A stretch of DNA of 64,000 nucleotides from Myxocyprinus asiaticus (GCF_019703515.2 NC_059362.1:44815826-44879825), one strand, 5' to 3'. Shown: positions 13,090-24,079, counted from the stretch's first letter. Program-made: numbers and translations. The notes: generated by a model from the sequence alone, not told the origin.

Positions 13090-14410
13090 TAAATAAAAAA
13101 AACAGCTTGAACTAGCTAAAATCAGCAAACCACTTTAGGCTGGATGAAGCTGTTTTTAAGATGGTCTGTGCTGAAAAAACGGATTAAACCAGCCTAAGAT
13201 GGTCTTAGCCTGTTTGAGATGGTCTAGCTGTCCCAGCTAAAAAAAAAAAAAACTTTAACAAGCCTAGAGTGGTTTGCTGGTTTTAGATAGTTTAAGATGA
13301 CTTAGCTTGATGCCCCTGCTGAAAAATAAAAATAAAAAATAAATAAAAACAGCTTTAACCAGCCTATGGTTTGCTGGTGTTAGCCTGTTTAAGATTGTCT
13401 AGCTGTCCCTGTTGAAAAGAAAAGATTGTTTAACTTTGGATAAAAGCATCTGCCAAATGAATAAATGTGAAATGTAAAAGTAATGATTTAGCTTAATCTC
13501 CCTGGTAAAAAACAAAAACAAACAAACACTCAAACCAGCCTAAAGTGGTTTACTGGTCTTAGCTGGTTTAAGTTGGTCAAGCTGGATGTCCCTGCTGAGA
13601 AGAAAAATCTGATTAAATCAGCTTGAGGTGGTTTGCTGCTCTTAGCCTGTTTAAAATGGTCTAGCTGTCCCTGCTGAAAAGAAAAATTTGTTTAAACCAG
13701 TCTTAGGTGGTTTGCTGATCTTAGCTGTTTTAAGATGATTTAGATGGATGTATCTGATAAAAAAAATGGCTTAATCCAGCCTAAGGTGGTTTGCTGGTTT
13801 TAGCTGGTTTAAAGCTGGATTAGCTGGATATCCCAGCAGAAAAAAATGGTTTAAACTAGCCTTAGATGGTTTGCTGGTATTAGCCTGTTTAAGATGGTCT
13901 AGCTGTCCCTGCTGAAAAGAAAAATCAGTTTAAACCATCCTAAAGTTGTTTGCTAGTCTTAGTTGGTTTAATATTGTCAAGCTGGATGTCTCTGATAAAA
14001 AAAATAAAAATAAAAAAAAAATATATAAAAAAAATGGTTTACTAGTCTAAGCTGGTATGCTGGTCTTAACTGGTTTAAGATGGTCTAGCTGGATGTCCCC
14101 GCTGAAAAAATAAAACATCTTAAACCAGCCTAAAGTGGTCTGCTGGTCTTATTTAGTTTTATTAATATTGTCAAGCTAGATGTCTCTGATAAAAAAAAAT
14201 GGCTTAATCCAGCCTATGGTGCTTTGCTGATCTTATCTGGTTTAAGCTGGTTTAGCTGGACGTCCCTCTGCCATTTTAAACCAACCTAAGGTGGTTTGCT
14301 GGTTTAATATGGTCTAGATTGTCTACCAGCCTGGCCAAGTTGGTGTTTAGCTGGTCTGCAGCTGACAAGTGTGCAAAACCTGTCTGGGAGACCAGCTAAC
14401 CACCTTAGTC
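13090..14410. repeat. 80-90 bp minisatellite rich in GCTGG and poly-A
   Basis: Thirteen landmarks of the form TCTAGCTGTCCCTGCTGAAA (or TCAAGCTGGATGTCTCTGAT) recur near 13222, 13305, 13396, 13491, 13578, 13658, 13738, 13816, 13897, 13977, 14083, 14170 and 14253, a spacing of about 78-106 bases. Each unit contains an A-rich segment followed by AACCAGCCTAAGGTGGTTTG and GCTGGTCTTAGCTGGTTTAA. Units alternate between two subtypes (TAGCTGTCCC and AAGCTGGATGTC), which hints at a higher-order repeat. A piece resembling a SINE tail (GATAAAAGCATCTGCCAAAT, about 13440-13459) sits in one unit. Confidence 0.9.
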
Positions 14411-14675
14411 TGATTTTTTTTTCACAAGGGATTTAAGACATTCATTTAGCACTTGCACAAGTTGGTCTGTTTCCTCTCAGATAAAGAAATCTTTGCACAA
14501 AGTCTGACTCTGGCGTTTTCTAAAACCAACTGTGCCAGCTGTTTACCTGAGGGCCCTTTTTTGTATTCCCTCAGCAAAAATTATTTAAATGTATATTAAT
14601 GTATATTAATTCAGTGACATTAGCAAGGTTATTATAATGCCGGCACTCTCATTTAGTCCTGTATAATTATTCATA

Positions 14676-15901
14676 CACTGCATGCCCAATTATTAGGCAA
14701 GTGAGTATTCTGATCATATCATTATTTCCATGCACATTTTCCAACTCCAAACCATACAAACTTGAATGCTTATTGGATTCAGTCATTTTCAGGTGGTATG
14801 TATTTGTGTAATGAGGGAAGGTGTAAAGTGACTAACACCTTATATCAAGGTGTGCATAATTATTAGGCAGCTTCATTACCTCAGGTAAAATGGGCCAAAA
14901 AAGAGATTTAACTGACACTGAAAAGTCAAATATTGTAAAATGCCTTTCAGACGGATGCAACACTCTTGAAATAGCTAAAATATTGAGGTGTGACCACCGG
15001 ACAATCAAATGTTTTGTTGCGAATAGTCAATTGGGGCGCAAAAAATGCATGAAGAAGAAAAGGCGCAAATTAACTGCAAAAGACTTGAGAAGAATTAAAC
15101 GGGAAGCTACCAGGAACCCATTATCCTCCAATGCCACCATATTCCAGAACTGCAACCTACCTGGAGTGTCCAGAAGTACAAGGTGTCAAGTGCTCAGAGA
15201 CATGGCCAAGGTCAAGAAGGCTGAAACACGACCACCACTGAATATATTCACAAGTTGAAGCGTCAAGATTGATGCATGAAGACAGATTTTTCAAAGGTTT
15301 TATGGACAGATGAAATGAGAGTGACTCTTGATGGACCAGATGGATGGGCCCGTGGCTGGATCACTAATGGACACAGGGCACCACTTCGAGTCAGGTGCCA
15401 GCTAGATGGAGGAGGGGTACTGGCATGGGCTGCTATCATTAAGGATGAGGTAGTTGGACCTTTTCGAGTTGAAAATGGACAGAAACTCAACTCTCAAACC
15501 CACTGCCAGTTTCTGGAAAGTACTTTCTTCAAGCAGTGGTACAGGAAGAAGTCCTCACCTGACTTAAATCCTACTGAGAACTTGTGGGCCCTTCTCAAAC
15601 GTGAGATTTACAGTGAGGGAAGACAATACACCTCTTTAAACAGCATTTGGGAGGCTGTGGTTGCTGCTTCAACTAAAGTTGATCGTGAACAGATCAAGAA
15701 ACTGACCGACTCCATGGATGGAAAGCTCATGGCAGTTATTGAAAAGAAGGGTGGCTATATTGGCCACTGAATATTTTTGAAAAGCCAAAATGTTATTTAA
15801 TTTTTGACACTTCACTTATTTGTTGCACCTACTCTAAAAATTGAGAATAAAAAACTGAGTTGAAAGAAATTATTTTGTAATTTATTGCCTGATGGGTCGT
15901 G
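14676..15901 (+). mobile_element. Tc1/mariner-type transposon B, internally deleted
   Basis: The left end starts CACTGCATGCCCAATTATTA after a TA (14674-14675). A second direct copy of the core (GTGCATAATTATTAGGCAGC) lies at about 14853-14872, giving an IR/DR-like left end. The right end is damaged: TTTATTGCCTGATGGGTCGT near 15881-15900, then GTA; it keeps ATTGCCT...GGG..GTG but has lost several bases of the repeat, and its inner direct repeat is absent. A TA follows at 15902-15903. Confidence 0.85.
14890..15770 (+). pseudogene. Tc1-type transposase pseudogene (element B)
   Basis: The N-terminal DNA-binding part starts MGQKRDLTDTEKSNIVKCLS and keeps a helix-turn-helix (LEIAKILRCDHRTIKCFV). 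A break near 15258-15276 contains in-frame stops and a short deletion. The catalytic part then resumes (LWTDEMRVTLDG, first Asp present) and ends with SPDLNPTENLWALLKREIY (the Glu present). The block that should carry the second catalytic Asp, normally some 35 residues before this Glu, is missing: QWYRKKSS is joined directly to PDLNP near 15553-15560. The protein could not have been active. Frame is otherwise open to 15770. Confidence 0.9.
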
Positions 15902-15938
15902 TAGCTAATGAAAAGATGAAAACAATGATATGAGGGTT

Positions 15939-16257
15939 TGTTGTGAGCAGGCTGGAGCCAAGTGGCATCTGGGCAGAGCGTGGCTGGGAGGATAAGTGGC
16001 GAATGACTTCCACCTGCGTGCCACACCAGCCTCGTGTTCCAGCGAGGGGAAGCGGGAGTATTTGAGGAGAAGAGACAGTGGCAGACGGGATAGAGATGTA
16101 CGAAGCTTGTCCGCGTGTTTGAATATCTTTATGATTTGACGCAGCTGGCTGAAAAGCAGTATTTGTTTTTGTTTCTTTTACACTGAAAAGTGTCATTAAA
16201 TGTCTATGTGTTTGTCAAGCTGGTCCCTGCTTCCTCCTTACCTTCTCAATTGATACA
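15939..16257 (+). mobile_element. Solo LTR with 5-bp target duplication
   Basis: A 319-bp segment starts TGTTGTGAGCAGG and ends CTCAATTGATACA, the TG...CA form of LTRs. It is flanked by identical GGGTT at 15934-15938 and 16258-16262. An ATTAAA that could serve as poly-A signal lies near 16195-16200, about 60 bases before the end. The pattern of a single LTR between a perfect 5-bp duplication is what recombination between the two LTRs of a retroelement leaves behind. No primer binding site or gag follows. Orientation is inferred from the ATTAAA. Confidence 0.75.
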
Positions 16258-16407
16258 GGGTTGTATATATCCCTGATGCCGATTTGCGAAGGTTCGGAGT
16301 GGAAAACTGTGGACTGTGTTTGTGCTTTTATGCACGGTGTGCAGTAATAGCATGTTACTGCCGTACTGTCAACAAAGAACTCAGCTTTTGCACCAGCGAT
16401 CTGATCC

Positions 16408-16985
16408 ACCCTCCTCGGCTTCAGTCACCATCTCTGAGGGTATGGAGAACACACGCTCCCAACTGCATTTTTTCATCAAACCCCCTGTTCAACTGCACAT
16501 CCAGGGGGCCCGGACATGCCATTCAAGCTGACATGAGCCACCCTCCTCCGCTTCAGTCACCATCACCGAGGGCCTGGAGAAACCGCTCCTCCCAACTGCA
16601 TTTTTTTTCATCAAACACCCTGTACAACTGCACATCCAGGGGGCATCGGACATGTAATTCAAGACAAGATGAGCCACCCTCCCCGGCTTCGCTCACCGCG
16701 AGTTAGACCCTGGAGCACACGCGCTCCCAATGCATTGACTTAGTCATTTTTCACTGCTTTTGCTTTGCCGTTCACCCAGGGCCTTTAGCCTCTGCCTCAA
16801 GCCGAGAGGCGCCACCCTCCTCGGCGTCAGTCACCATCACGAGGGCCTGGAGGATCCGCTTCTCCCAACTGCATTTTATTTTAATCAATCACCCTGCACA
16901 TCTAGGGGGCTCTTGCATGTCATTCAAGCCGAGATGAGCCACCCTCCCTGGCTTAACTCACAGTGAGTTAGACCCCGGAGCACAC
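16408..16985. repeat. Five tandem units of about 130 bp
   Basis: The landmark CCACCCTCCTC..CTTCAGTCACC recurs near 16408, 16538, 16671, 16810 and 16937, a spacing of 127-139 bases. Within units, CATCCAGGGGGC and CAACTGCATTTT also recur. Units 3 and 5 share a variant (GCGAGTTAGACCCTGGAGCA) that differs from units 1, 2 and 4, so the array may have grown as a pair of subtypes. Open frames across the array are a by-product of its periodicity and GC content. Confidence 0.85.
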
Positions 16986-17150
16986 GCACTCCCAATGCAT
17001 TGACATTTTGACTTTTCGTTCAGTTTGCATTGGGAGCAGGTGTGCTCCAGGCTTCACTGACGGTGATAGAAGCCGGGGAGAGCGAGACTCCCTGGCTTGA
17101 GGCAGTGGCTAAAGACCCTGGGTGAACGGCAGAGCAAAAGCTTACTCAAT
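16757..17150. repeat. Foldback: about 54-bp inverted repeat
   Basis: The segment CTTTTGCTTTGCCGTTCACC and onward (16757-16812) is repeated in inverted orientation at 17092-17146 (...ACCCTGGGTGAACGGCAGAG), with about five mismatches. Just inside, GAGCACACGCGCTCCCAATG and CATTGGGAGCAGGTGTGCTC also pair. The tandem units at 16810 and 16937 lie within the loop. Confidence 0.75.
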
Positions 17151-17402
17151 TACTCAAGAAAAATAAAAATTACTCAATTTACATTGTATGGGGAAAAAAT
17201 GAACAGAAGCATCATTATTGTAAGTACAAGTTTATTTCCATTGCAACATTTCAAATTGTAATATTCTTTCCACATTGTTTATAAAATGCATAAATATACA
17301 GTATATGGAATGCATTATAATATATTCCCAAATAATAAAAAAAATTATATCATCTTGTATATTTTTGGTTTGTTTTGAACCACTTTGATCTTTGGTTTAC
17401 GG

Positions 17403-17465
17403 AGTTACTACTAGTGGTCTATTGGCGCCTCCAAGTTACTACTGGTGGTCTATTGGCGCCTCCAA
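17403..17465. repeat. Tandem duplication of 31 bp
   Basis: TTACTACTAGTGGTCTATTG with the following GCGCCTCCAAG is repeated once directly with one base change (TAGT to TGGT). Confidence 0.9.
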
Positions 17466-17609
17466 GTGGCCTTTTTTTTTTAGAAGTACACTTACATAAA
17501 TCATTATGGAACAAAGAGTTTTGGTCATATCGACTTCAAAATTGTGTCAGACGTTCATCAGAGATGTGGCTTTGTATCAGATTTGTTTTTGGGGCACTGC
17601 GCATAGTCT

Positions 17610-17612
<3 letters not shown>

Positions 17613-17667
<55 letters not shown>
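17613..17667. repeat. TA microsatellite
   Basis: About 27 uninterrupted AT units. Confidence 0.98.
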
Positions 17668-17669
<2 letters not shown>

Positions 17670-18827
17670 TATTTTTATAAATAATATTTGCAGTCACTAT
17701 TCAAAATATTTGAATAGCTCTAACACATTTTTTTTATACTACAATGATACATTTTTACTCTTGAATAACAAATGACTAAGTGTCTACTTTCAAACGAGCC
17801 AAAGTTTGTGTTTGTAGACCAAAGGGTTCAAGAACTGGAAGAGCTTTACTTTGGGTATGTCTTTTTCAAGCTCATGCACAGAAAGAGGCCAGATGTTAAG
17901 GGGTTAAGTCAAACAATTTTAAACAAACTAGACACATCTGGCTTTGAAATTAAATCACAAAAAACGCCACCACACCTGCATGGCCATCCTGAGACTTTAG
18001 CCTTTATTATGAACCATGTGAAATCACATTTTCTTAACACTAACCGAAAATCAGACTAGCTGAGAGCTGTTGAAAGGGCTGAATACCAAATTAGTGGGCC
18101 TTGACAAGGCAATCATCACTATTACTATTGCTTATACTTTAACCCCTTACCCCAATTAAACTTTGGTGCATGACTCATCCTGCACAGTTTGTACTACCGA
18201 CAAGAATGAAACAGTTCCCATGTCAATCATATTGACAACGAATCTTTAATTTTCACAGAAAGCACATATGTTGTGTGATGATTTAATCTCATAAGAATGT
18301 CTCTCTCCCTTTGAGCAAGTCAATTTGTTCTCGACAAGATTTCTGTAAAATGTCAATCCAAATGTGTTCTTTATGCACAAAGCAGGATAAAAGGCATCAA
18401 AGCTTGTATGTATGAATAATTCATCCTCAAAGTGAAGAGAATAAGACAGATTCCTCCCTCCTGTCACTCAAAAACGACCAAAAAAACAAGCATTCTGAAA
18501 GTTAAAGACGTTTCAGAGTTAAAGGCGGAAAGCATCAAACATTCACAAACATTGTCTTAGATTAGACATTCATTTATTAACATACAAATGTTATGTTTTA
18601 TGATGATAATTTGAGTATTTTTGTTGAACAGCGTCTCCATAAAGTAATTCTAAAGCCCAAAACACTCACTCAAAACAAGTACACAAAAGCAAATGTAAGC
18701 TTGCAAACATACACGTATGTTACTCTGACACAGTGGTGTAGTGGTGACGGGAGAGGTGGGTATACAGTGAATTCATCAGTGATTCCCCACCCAAACACGC
18801 AAATACCCAGTCTCTAAAAGTCATATA
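17668..18827. other. No supported gene
   Basis: A 95-codon open frame at 17772-18059 is the only frame of note; it has no recognised domain (see rejected items). A segment near 18731-18790 starting CAGTGGTGTAGTGG looks like repeat sequence but has no visible partner end. Confidence 0.45.
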
Positions 18828-20013
18828 CACTGGGGAAAGTAAATAAAGTAGAAAAGATTAAGTGCTATCCACTGTACATAGAATAAGTTAGTTTAAGCAT
18901 GTACTTGAAAATATTAAGTAATGTTCACATCAGAATCAGAATGGGGGGAACATGTGATCTCAGTGATTTGGACCGTGGCATGACTGTTAGTGCCAGACGG
19001 GCTGGTTTGAGTATTTCTGTAACTGCTGATCTCCTGGGATATTCACACTTAACAGTCTCTAGAATTTACTCCGAATGGTGCCAAAAACAAAAAAACATTC
19101 AGTGAGCGGCAGTTCTGTGGACGGAAATGCCTTGTTGATGAGAGAGGTCATCGGAAAATGACCAGACTGGTTTGAGCTGACAGAAAGGCTACAGTAACTC
19201 AGATAACTACTCTGTACAATTGTAGTGAGCAGAATAGCATCTCAGAATGCACAACACATCGAACCTTGAGGTGGATGGGCTACAACAGGAGAAGACCATG
19301 TCAGGTTACACTTCTGTCAGCCTAGAACAGAAAACTGAGGCTGCAGTGTGCACAGGCTCATGAAAACTGGACAGTTGAAGACTGTCTGACATAGCCTGAT
19401 CTGATGAATCTCGATTTCTGCTAAGGCACACAAATGGTCAGGTCAGAAATGGGGACCAACAGCATGAATCCATGGACCCAACTTGCCTTGTGTTAACAGT
19501 CCAGACTGGTGGTGGTGGTGTACTGGTGTGGGGAATGATTTCTTGGCACACTTTGGCCCCGTTAATTCCAATCAATCATCACTTGAATGCCACAGCCTAT
19601 TTGAGTATTGTTGCTGACCATGTGCATCCCTTCATGGCCACAATTTACCCATCTTCTAATGGATACCTCCAGCATGATAATGCACCATGCCACAAAGCAA
19701 ACGTCGTCTCAAACTGGATTCATGAACATGACAATGAGTTCACTGTTCTTCAGTGGCCTTCCCAGTCAACAGATCTGAATCCAATAGAACACCTTTGGGA
19801 TGTGGTAGAATGAGAGATTGGCAGCATGAATGTGCAGCTGACAAATCTGCAGAAATTGCATGATGCAGTCATGTCAACATGGACCAGAATCTCCAAGGAA
19901 TGTTACCAACATCTTGTGGAATCCATGCCACAATGAACTGAGGCTGTTTTGAGAGCAAAGTGAGGCCCTACCCAGTATTAGTATAGTGTTCCTAATAAAG
20001 TACTCAGTGAGTG
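18828..20013 (+). mobile_element. Tc1-type transposon C, decayed
   Basis: The right end is clear: GTGTTCCTAATAAAGTACTC then AGTGAGTG at 20013, followed by TA. The left end is badly worn; CACTGGGGAAAGTAAATAAAG after TA (18826-18827) is the best match to the inverted right end but is weak, so the left boundary is uncertain by tens of bases. The body carries a broken transposase. This family differs from elements A and B. Confidence 0.8.
18941..19986 (+). pseudogene. Tc1 transposase pseudogene (element C)
   Basis: Starts at ATG 18941 (MGGTCDLSDLDRGMTVSARR), with a helix-turn-helix region through LLGYSHLTVSRIYSEW. Frame is lost near 19105. The first catalytic Asp is seen at about 19401 in S-D-E-S-R, but the preceding tryptophan codon has become TGA. 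The second Asp (YLQHDNAPCHK, near 19676) and the Glu (STDLNPIEHLWDVVE, near 19790) are intact in a frame that runs from 19472 to a TGA at 19811-19813, where the family has arginine (CGA to TGA change). The rest of the C terminus can be read to about 19986. Several disabling changes make it a fossil. Confidence 0.9.
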
Positions 20014-21357
20014 TATATGCATATATAAAATGTCTAAGACATATTTTTTTTTTAACATAAAATCTTTCATGGTCTGCTGTAATCATAGTCCTATATAAAC
20101 ATAAAAAATTCATTTCAGGGTACAGTAAGAGTTTCTTGCTTGCATGGTGTACAGTACAGTACTAAAACAATGGTTAGGTAGCTTGATTTATATCTATTTA
20201 AATTAATAGGTTTGATTAAATATTATTTGGCTAGTAAAATTGGTAACAATTTTGAATTACTCTAATTAATAAACTAATATACAGTACATAATAACTTGTT
20301 AAGCATAGCTAATATGGGTGTAGGAAAGTTCACGATAAATATCTGATATTACCATATACAAAAAAATGTATGGTTATTTGGTTTATTTGTGTACTATAAT
20401 GTGCATATCTGTGTTAAGTATAGTGAAATAGTTATCATGCTAAATATAAATTGAAATGATTTGATATCACAAGAAGAAAGGAACCACTGATAGAAGTAAA
20501 AGGCAGAAAAAAATTAATTTATGATAACTTCGTTAACTTGGCCAGCATCTGCGAAAAGCACAAAAACTAGCATAGGTGCAGTTTTTACAAAGTTTAATAG
20601 CATAAGCTGTATTAAAATCTATACATTTGTTCACGTTTAGCAGCAAAGTAAATGTACAGCGCAAATATGACGACTCTATACACCTCTATTTTACTAGACG
20701 ATAGAAATGTCCTGCTCCTTACTTAAACGGAAAATATGATTTGTTAACAAATATCCCATCGCAGCTGAAACAAATGTTATGATTGGTTGCTCAGCTGAAT
20801 TGGACTGTCTATCTTGCCCGTGTCTTCAGGTCATTTAGAGATGTACACTTTGTTTTTTTAAAGGGCTGGGGTTGCAACTTAAGCTTTTACGATCATCTTA
20901 ACTAACGTCACTCATTATTTTACGATGGAGTAACCTTGTTTCTCAGGTAACTATAGTATAGGTGTAGTGAGCACATTGACTTGTGCGACACATAGTGTAT
21001 TTCATTTATATAATGATGACTGCTGTTCACCCTCAGGACAATAAATGCACTTATCGAGCGCTTATCCAGAGTATTCAATCTTATAACGTCAACATCCTCT
21101 CTTTATTTTTACTTTAATTCTTTGTTGCTGTCTTTTTATTTGTTTTCTTTTTAGATTGGATTCTATTTTGTTGTGCCGAGCATACAATATCTTCAACTGT
21201 TTTATCTGTGTCTCATCTAAAGTCACTTTAAACACTGAGGTCATGATGTGCCAAACTAAATTCTCTGGGCTGCATTGCCAAACGGGCAATATAAATAACT
21301 GATCATTAATAAATAATCATCTGTTCTGTAGTAAAAGAAAACAGCCAGGCCTGTCAA

Positions 21358-21362
<5 letters not shown>
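20014..21362. other. No recognisable feature
   Basis: AT-rich sequence of 1.3 kb in which I see no gene, terminal repeat or RNA box. Confidence 0.5.

Positions 21363-21402
<40 letters not shown>
21363..21402. repeat. CA microsatellite
   Basis: About twenty uninterrupted AC units, followed after 25 bases by a telomere-like dispersed element. A second CA run of about 34 bases is at 21656-21690. Confidence 0.98.
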
Positions 21403-21405
<3 letters not shown>

Positions 21406-21427
21406 CCATGCAAACTTGTTTTTATAT

Positions 21428-21642
21428 CATTGTGGGGACTCTCCATAGACATCCATGCATTTTATGGATTGTACACAGATCTAACGATAATTTCTATCCC
21501 CTAACCCTAAACCTAACCCTAAACTTAACCCTCACAGAAACCTTTTTGCATTTTTACATTTTCAAAAAAACATCGTTTAGTATGTTTAATAAGCCATTTC
21601 CCTCTTGGGGACCGCTGGCTGGGTCATTTGGTCCCCACAATG
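21428..21642. mobile_element. Palindrome-ended MITE with telomere-like core, copy 1
   Basis: The ends are perfect 12-bp inverted repeats, CATTGTGGGGAC and GTCCCCACAATG. The core contains CCCTAACCCTAAACCTAACC-type sequence near 21499-21532, which looks like degenerate vertebrate telomere repeat. The 215-bp copy lies between two CA microsatellites. Related copies are at 21693-21974, 37022-37276 and 61765-62040. Confidence 0.75.
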
Positions 21643-21654
21643 TAATATAAACAT

Positions 21655-21692
<38 letters not shown>

Positions 21693-21973
21693 CTGTTGGT
21701 GCAGCTATCATTATGAAGACTCTCCATAGACATAATGATTTTTATACTGTATGAACTTTAGTTTCTATCCCCTAACCCTAACCCTACCCCTAAACCTAAC
21801 CCTCACAAAAAACTTTCTGCATTTTTACATTTTCAATAAAACATCGTTTAGTATGTTTTTTAAGTGATTTGAATTATGGGGACACTAGAAATGTCCTCAT
21901 AAACCACATTTATAGCATAATACCCTTGTAAATACCAGTTTGTTACCTAAAAAAAGTCCTCGTAAACCACTCA

Positions 21974-22004
<31 letters not shown>

Positions 22005-22015
22005 ACACAAACTAG
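21693..22015. mobile_element. Telomere-like dispersed repeat, copy 2, plus C-run and CA tail
   Basis: Shares with copies 3 and 4 the series GACTCTCCATAGACATAATG, CCCTAACCCTAACCC, CTTTCTGCATTTTTACATTT, ATTATGGGGACACTAGAAAT and CCTCGTAAACCAC. It ends at about 21974 in a run of 18 C followed by a CA microsatellite (to 22009). The right end lacks the GTCCCCAC palindrome of copy 1. Confidence 0.7.
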
Positions 22016-22129
22016 AAAAATAACGTTTTCCTTTGATGTTGACCTGACAAAGCCTTGAGATAAATAAATGGATAGATTGATGTATTCCTCTTTATGGAAA
22101 CATTCCATATTTGTTTCCGGCCTAACATA

Positions 22130-22234
22130 TCCTTTTGTGTTTAATGAAAAAAGAAAGACATATGGGTTTGGAAAAATATGAGGGTGAGTAAATGATGACA
22201 GAATTTTCATTTTTGGGTGAACTATCTCTTTAAA
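22130..22234. mobile_element. TTAA-type MITE, right-hand fragment
   Basis: ATGAGGGTGAGTAAATGATG, TTTTCATTTTTGGGTGAACT and CTCTTTAAA match the right end of the family described at 48190-48858. The left half is missing or unrecognisable. Confidence 0.75.
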
Positions 22235-22751
22235 TTTGAAGTCGAATATCCAAATGTTTTAAAGAATTTCAGAACCATAATATGGATCACCAGAGAAGAT
22301 AAACCTCTAAGCACAAAGACTTCATACGATTACCCAATCAGTCTCGTTAATCAGGTGTATAAAGTGATAAAAGTGTCTACCCGATATTCACAAAACACAT
22401 CCAGCACAGATCCAATCACAGATGCGTCCTCTCCCTTTAGAGCTTCAATTAATGCATGGAATTTTGATTATAGCAATCATTCCACCTGCAGCACTCACAG
22501 ATTAACTAAACCAACCAAGGTGAAGACAAAGTCAATCCACTCCAGATAGGACTTTCAGACCTGGGGCCTGATATTTACATTGCAACGTGATGCATGCATG
22601 CCGCCATGTGTAATAACTTTAATGTTGCATGTCTAATTGAAAGGACATATAAGCTGTAAAAATGAAAGATGTTCTTTTTGAGGCACGGCCACATTTACCT
22701 TTGCACTTTTTGCTGATGTTGGAATATAGCTTTTACATAAAGGCTATAGAC
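22235..22751. other. No recognisable feature
   Basis: A 110-codon open frame (22217-22549) begins inside the MITE end and has no recognisable domain. Nothing else is seen. Confidence 0.45.
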
Positions 22752-24079
22752 ACACTTTATATTAGGTGTCTTTAACTGCTATATACTTAAGCATTTGATA
22801 AAATTCTCTTATGTAAATATGTGATGTTACATTGTACTTACATTTAAAGTACCTGCATTTAATTTCATCTGTAGTTAATAGGGATGTCCCGATACCCTTT
22901 TGCTGAGAATGAGTATGTGTACCGATACATTTTTGGTACTCGCCGATACCGAGTCCGATACCTGTTTTTTTGTTTGTTTTATTTTTTCTGAACTCCATAT
23001 CAACAGTTTGTTTCAATTTTATCATCAAAATGGTGTTTAAATAAATGAATTCATTAAAACTGAAAATAAAACTATTAATTTTCAACATAATATTGTATTA
23101 TTCTTTTAATATATCAAATTAAGTGCTTACATAGAACCTCACAGCACAAACCAAAATACAACACTGGAGTTTTTTTTTTGTCAAATAAATTGCTGCAATA
23201 CAGAGCATCACAGATGTGAAATATTGCTTGAATATCATTACTATTGATTTATTATTATTAGTAGAAGTAGTAGTAGTAGTAGTAGTAGTAATACAGTGAA
23301 TATAACAAGTTTATAATAGTGATATATTTCTGTTATACTTTGTTTTCCATTTAAATTAAGCTTTTATTTTGAAGGAGCTTTTATTTTGAAGTGCTTCTGT
23401 GTTATGACGGTTGTTTTCAGTCCGGAAAAACTGGTCGCTACTTGACTCAAAGTGATTATTAAACCGCAAAAGGCTGCTATTTAATGAAATAAATATGTAG
23501 TCTGTATGTGCCTCATGCTTCAAAGTTAATTAGCGCTCTGTTCACTGTCATCTGCTACAATCAAAGTGCTCAATGCTCATGACAGTGTTTTCCCTGTATG
23601 AGCCAAGGAGGAGCTTTAAAAGGTACGTGCAGCCGGTGTCTGCACAACACTGTCTCCACACATTCACAAGTGCTCACATTTGAAGCGTGCCGCAGATGCA
23701 AACTATATATTTATCTAATTAAATCGCAGTTTTGCAGTTAAATAATCTCACTAGGACGTAACGTGATTTTAATTTGTGCACTGAATTTTTACATAATGAC
23801 ATTCATATATCAGATGGTATCGGTTTTTGGTATCTGAGGATTTTTACAAGCCTGAGTACAATATATGAGCACGGTATCGGACCCGACATCCCTAGTAGTT
23901 ACACGGTTAACCGTACCCCTAATCGTAAACCTACCCCTAATCTAAACCCTAACCCTACTCCTAAACCTCAGCCTCAATAGAGGCAAATTTGAAAATCTAA
24001 GAATTTTTCACAATGTACATTGTATTGTATGTATTTTAATGTTTGTACACATTAGTTAAAGACACCTAATAAACACATA
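22752..24079. mobile_element. Outer MITE, split by a hAT-like element
   Basis: A perfect 17-bp inverted repeat, ATTAGGTGTCTTTAACT at 22761-22777 and its complement at 24054-24070, extends outward imperfectly (CACACTTTAT / AATAAACACA). The body includes a telomere-like CCCTAATCTAAACCCTAACC segment near 23935-23960. It is interrupted by the element at 22879-23894; without that insert it would be about 300 bases. Confidence 0.7.
22879..23894. mobile_element. Non-autonomous hAT-like element nested in a MITE
   Basis: Ends read TAGGGATGTCCCGATAC on the left and GACATCCCTA on the right (inverted, TAGGGATGTCGGGTCCGATA). Target duplication: GTAGTTAA at 22871-22878 and GTAGTTAC at 23895-23902, seven of eight. 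The GATACC/GGTATC sequence near both ends (GTACTCGCCGATACCGAG; GGTATCGGTTTTTGGTATCT) extends the inverted pairing. The 1016-bp body has no transposase frame. A TAG trinucleotide run lies at 23262-23291. Confidence 0.88.

Noticed and set aside
13090..14410. CRISPR-like regular repeats
   Set aside because: Spacing is irregular, units are similar throughout with no unique spacers, and the DNA is vertebrate.
16284..16706. 140-codon repetitive frame (PPxLQSPSPRAW repeats)
   Set aside because: It follows the 130-bp tandem units and their GC content; unit length is not a multiple of three, and other frames are open as well.
17772..18059. 95-codon open frame with protein-like composition (FVDQRVQELEELYF...)
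   Set aside because: No domain or family recognised, no splice-site pair or neighbouring exon seen, and a frame of this length is expected by chance in 64 kb. It lies beside a TA microsatellite and a transposon.
21499..21532. Interstitial telomere
   Set aside because: The CCCTAA units are few, degenerate and always at the same place in a dispersed repeat, so this is not a chromosome fusion point.
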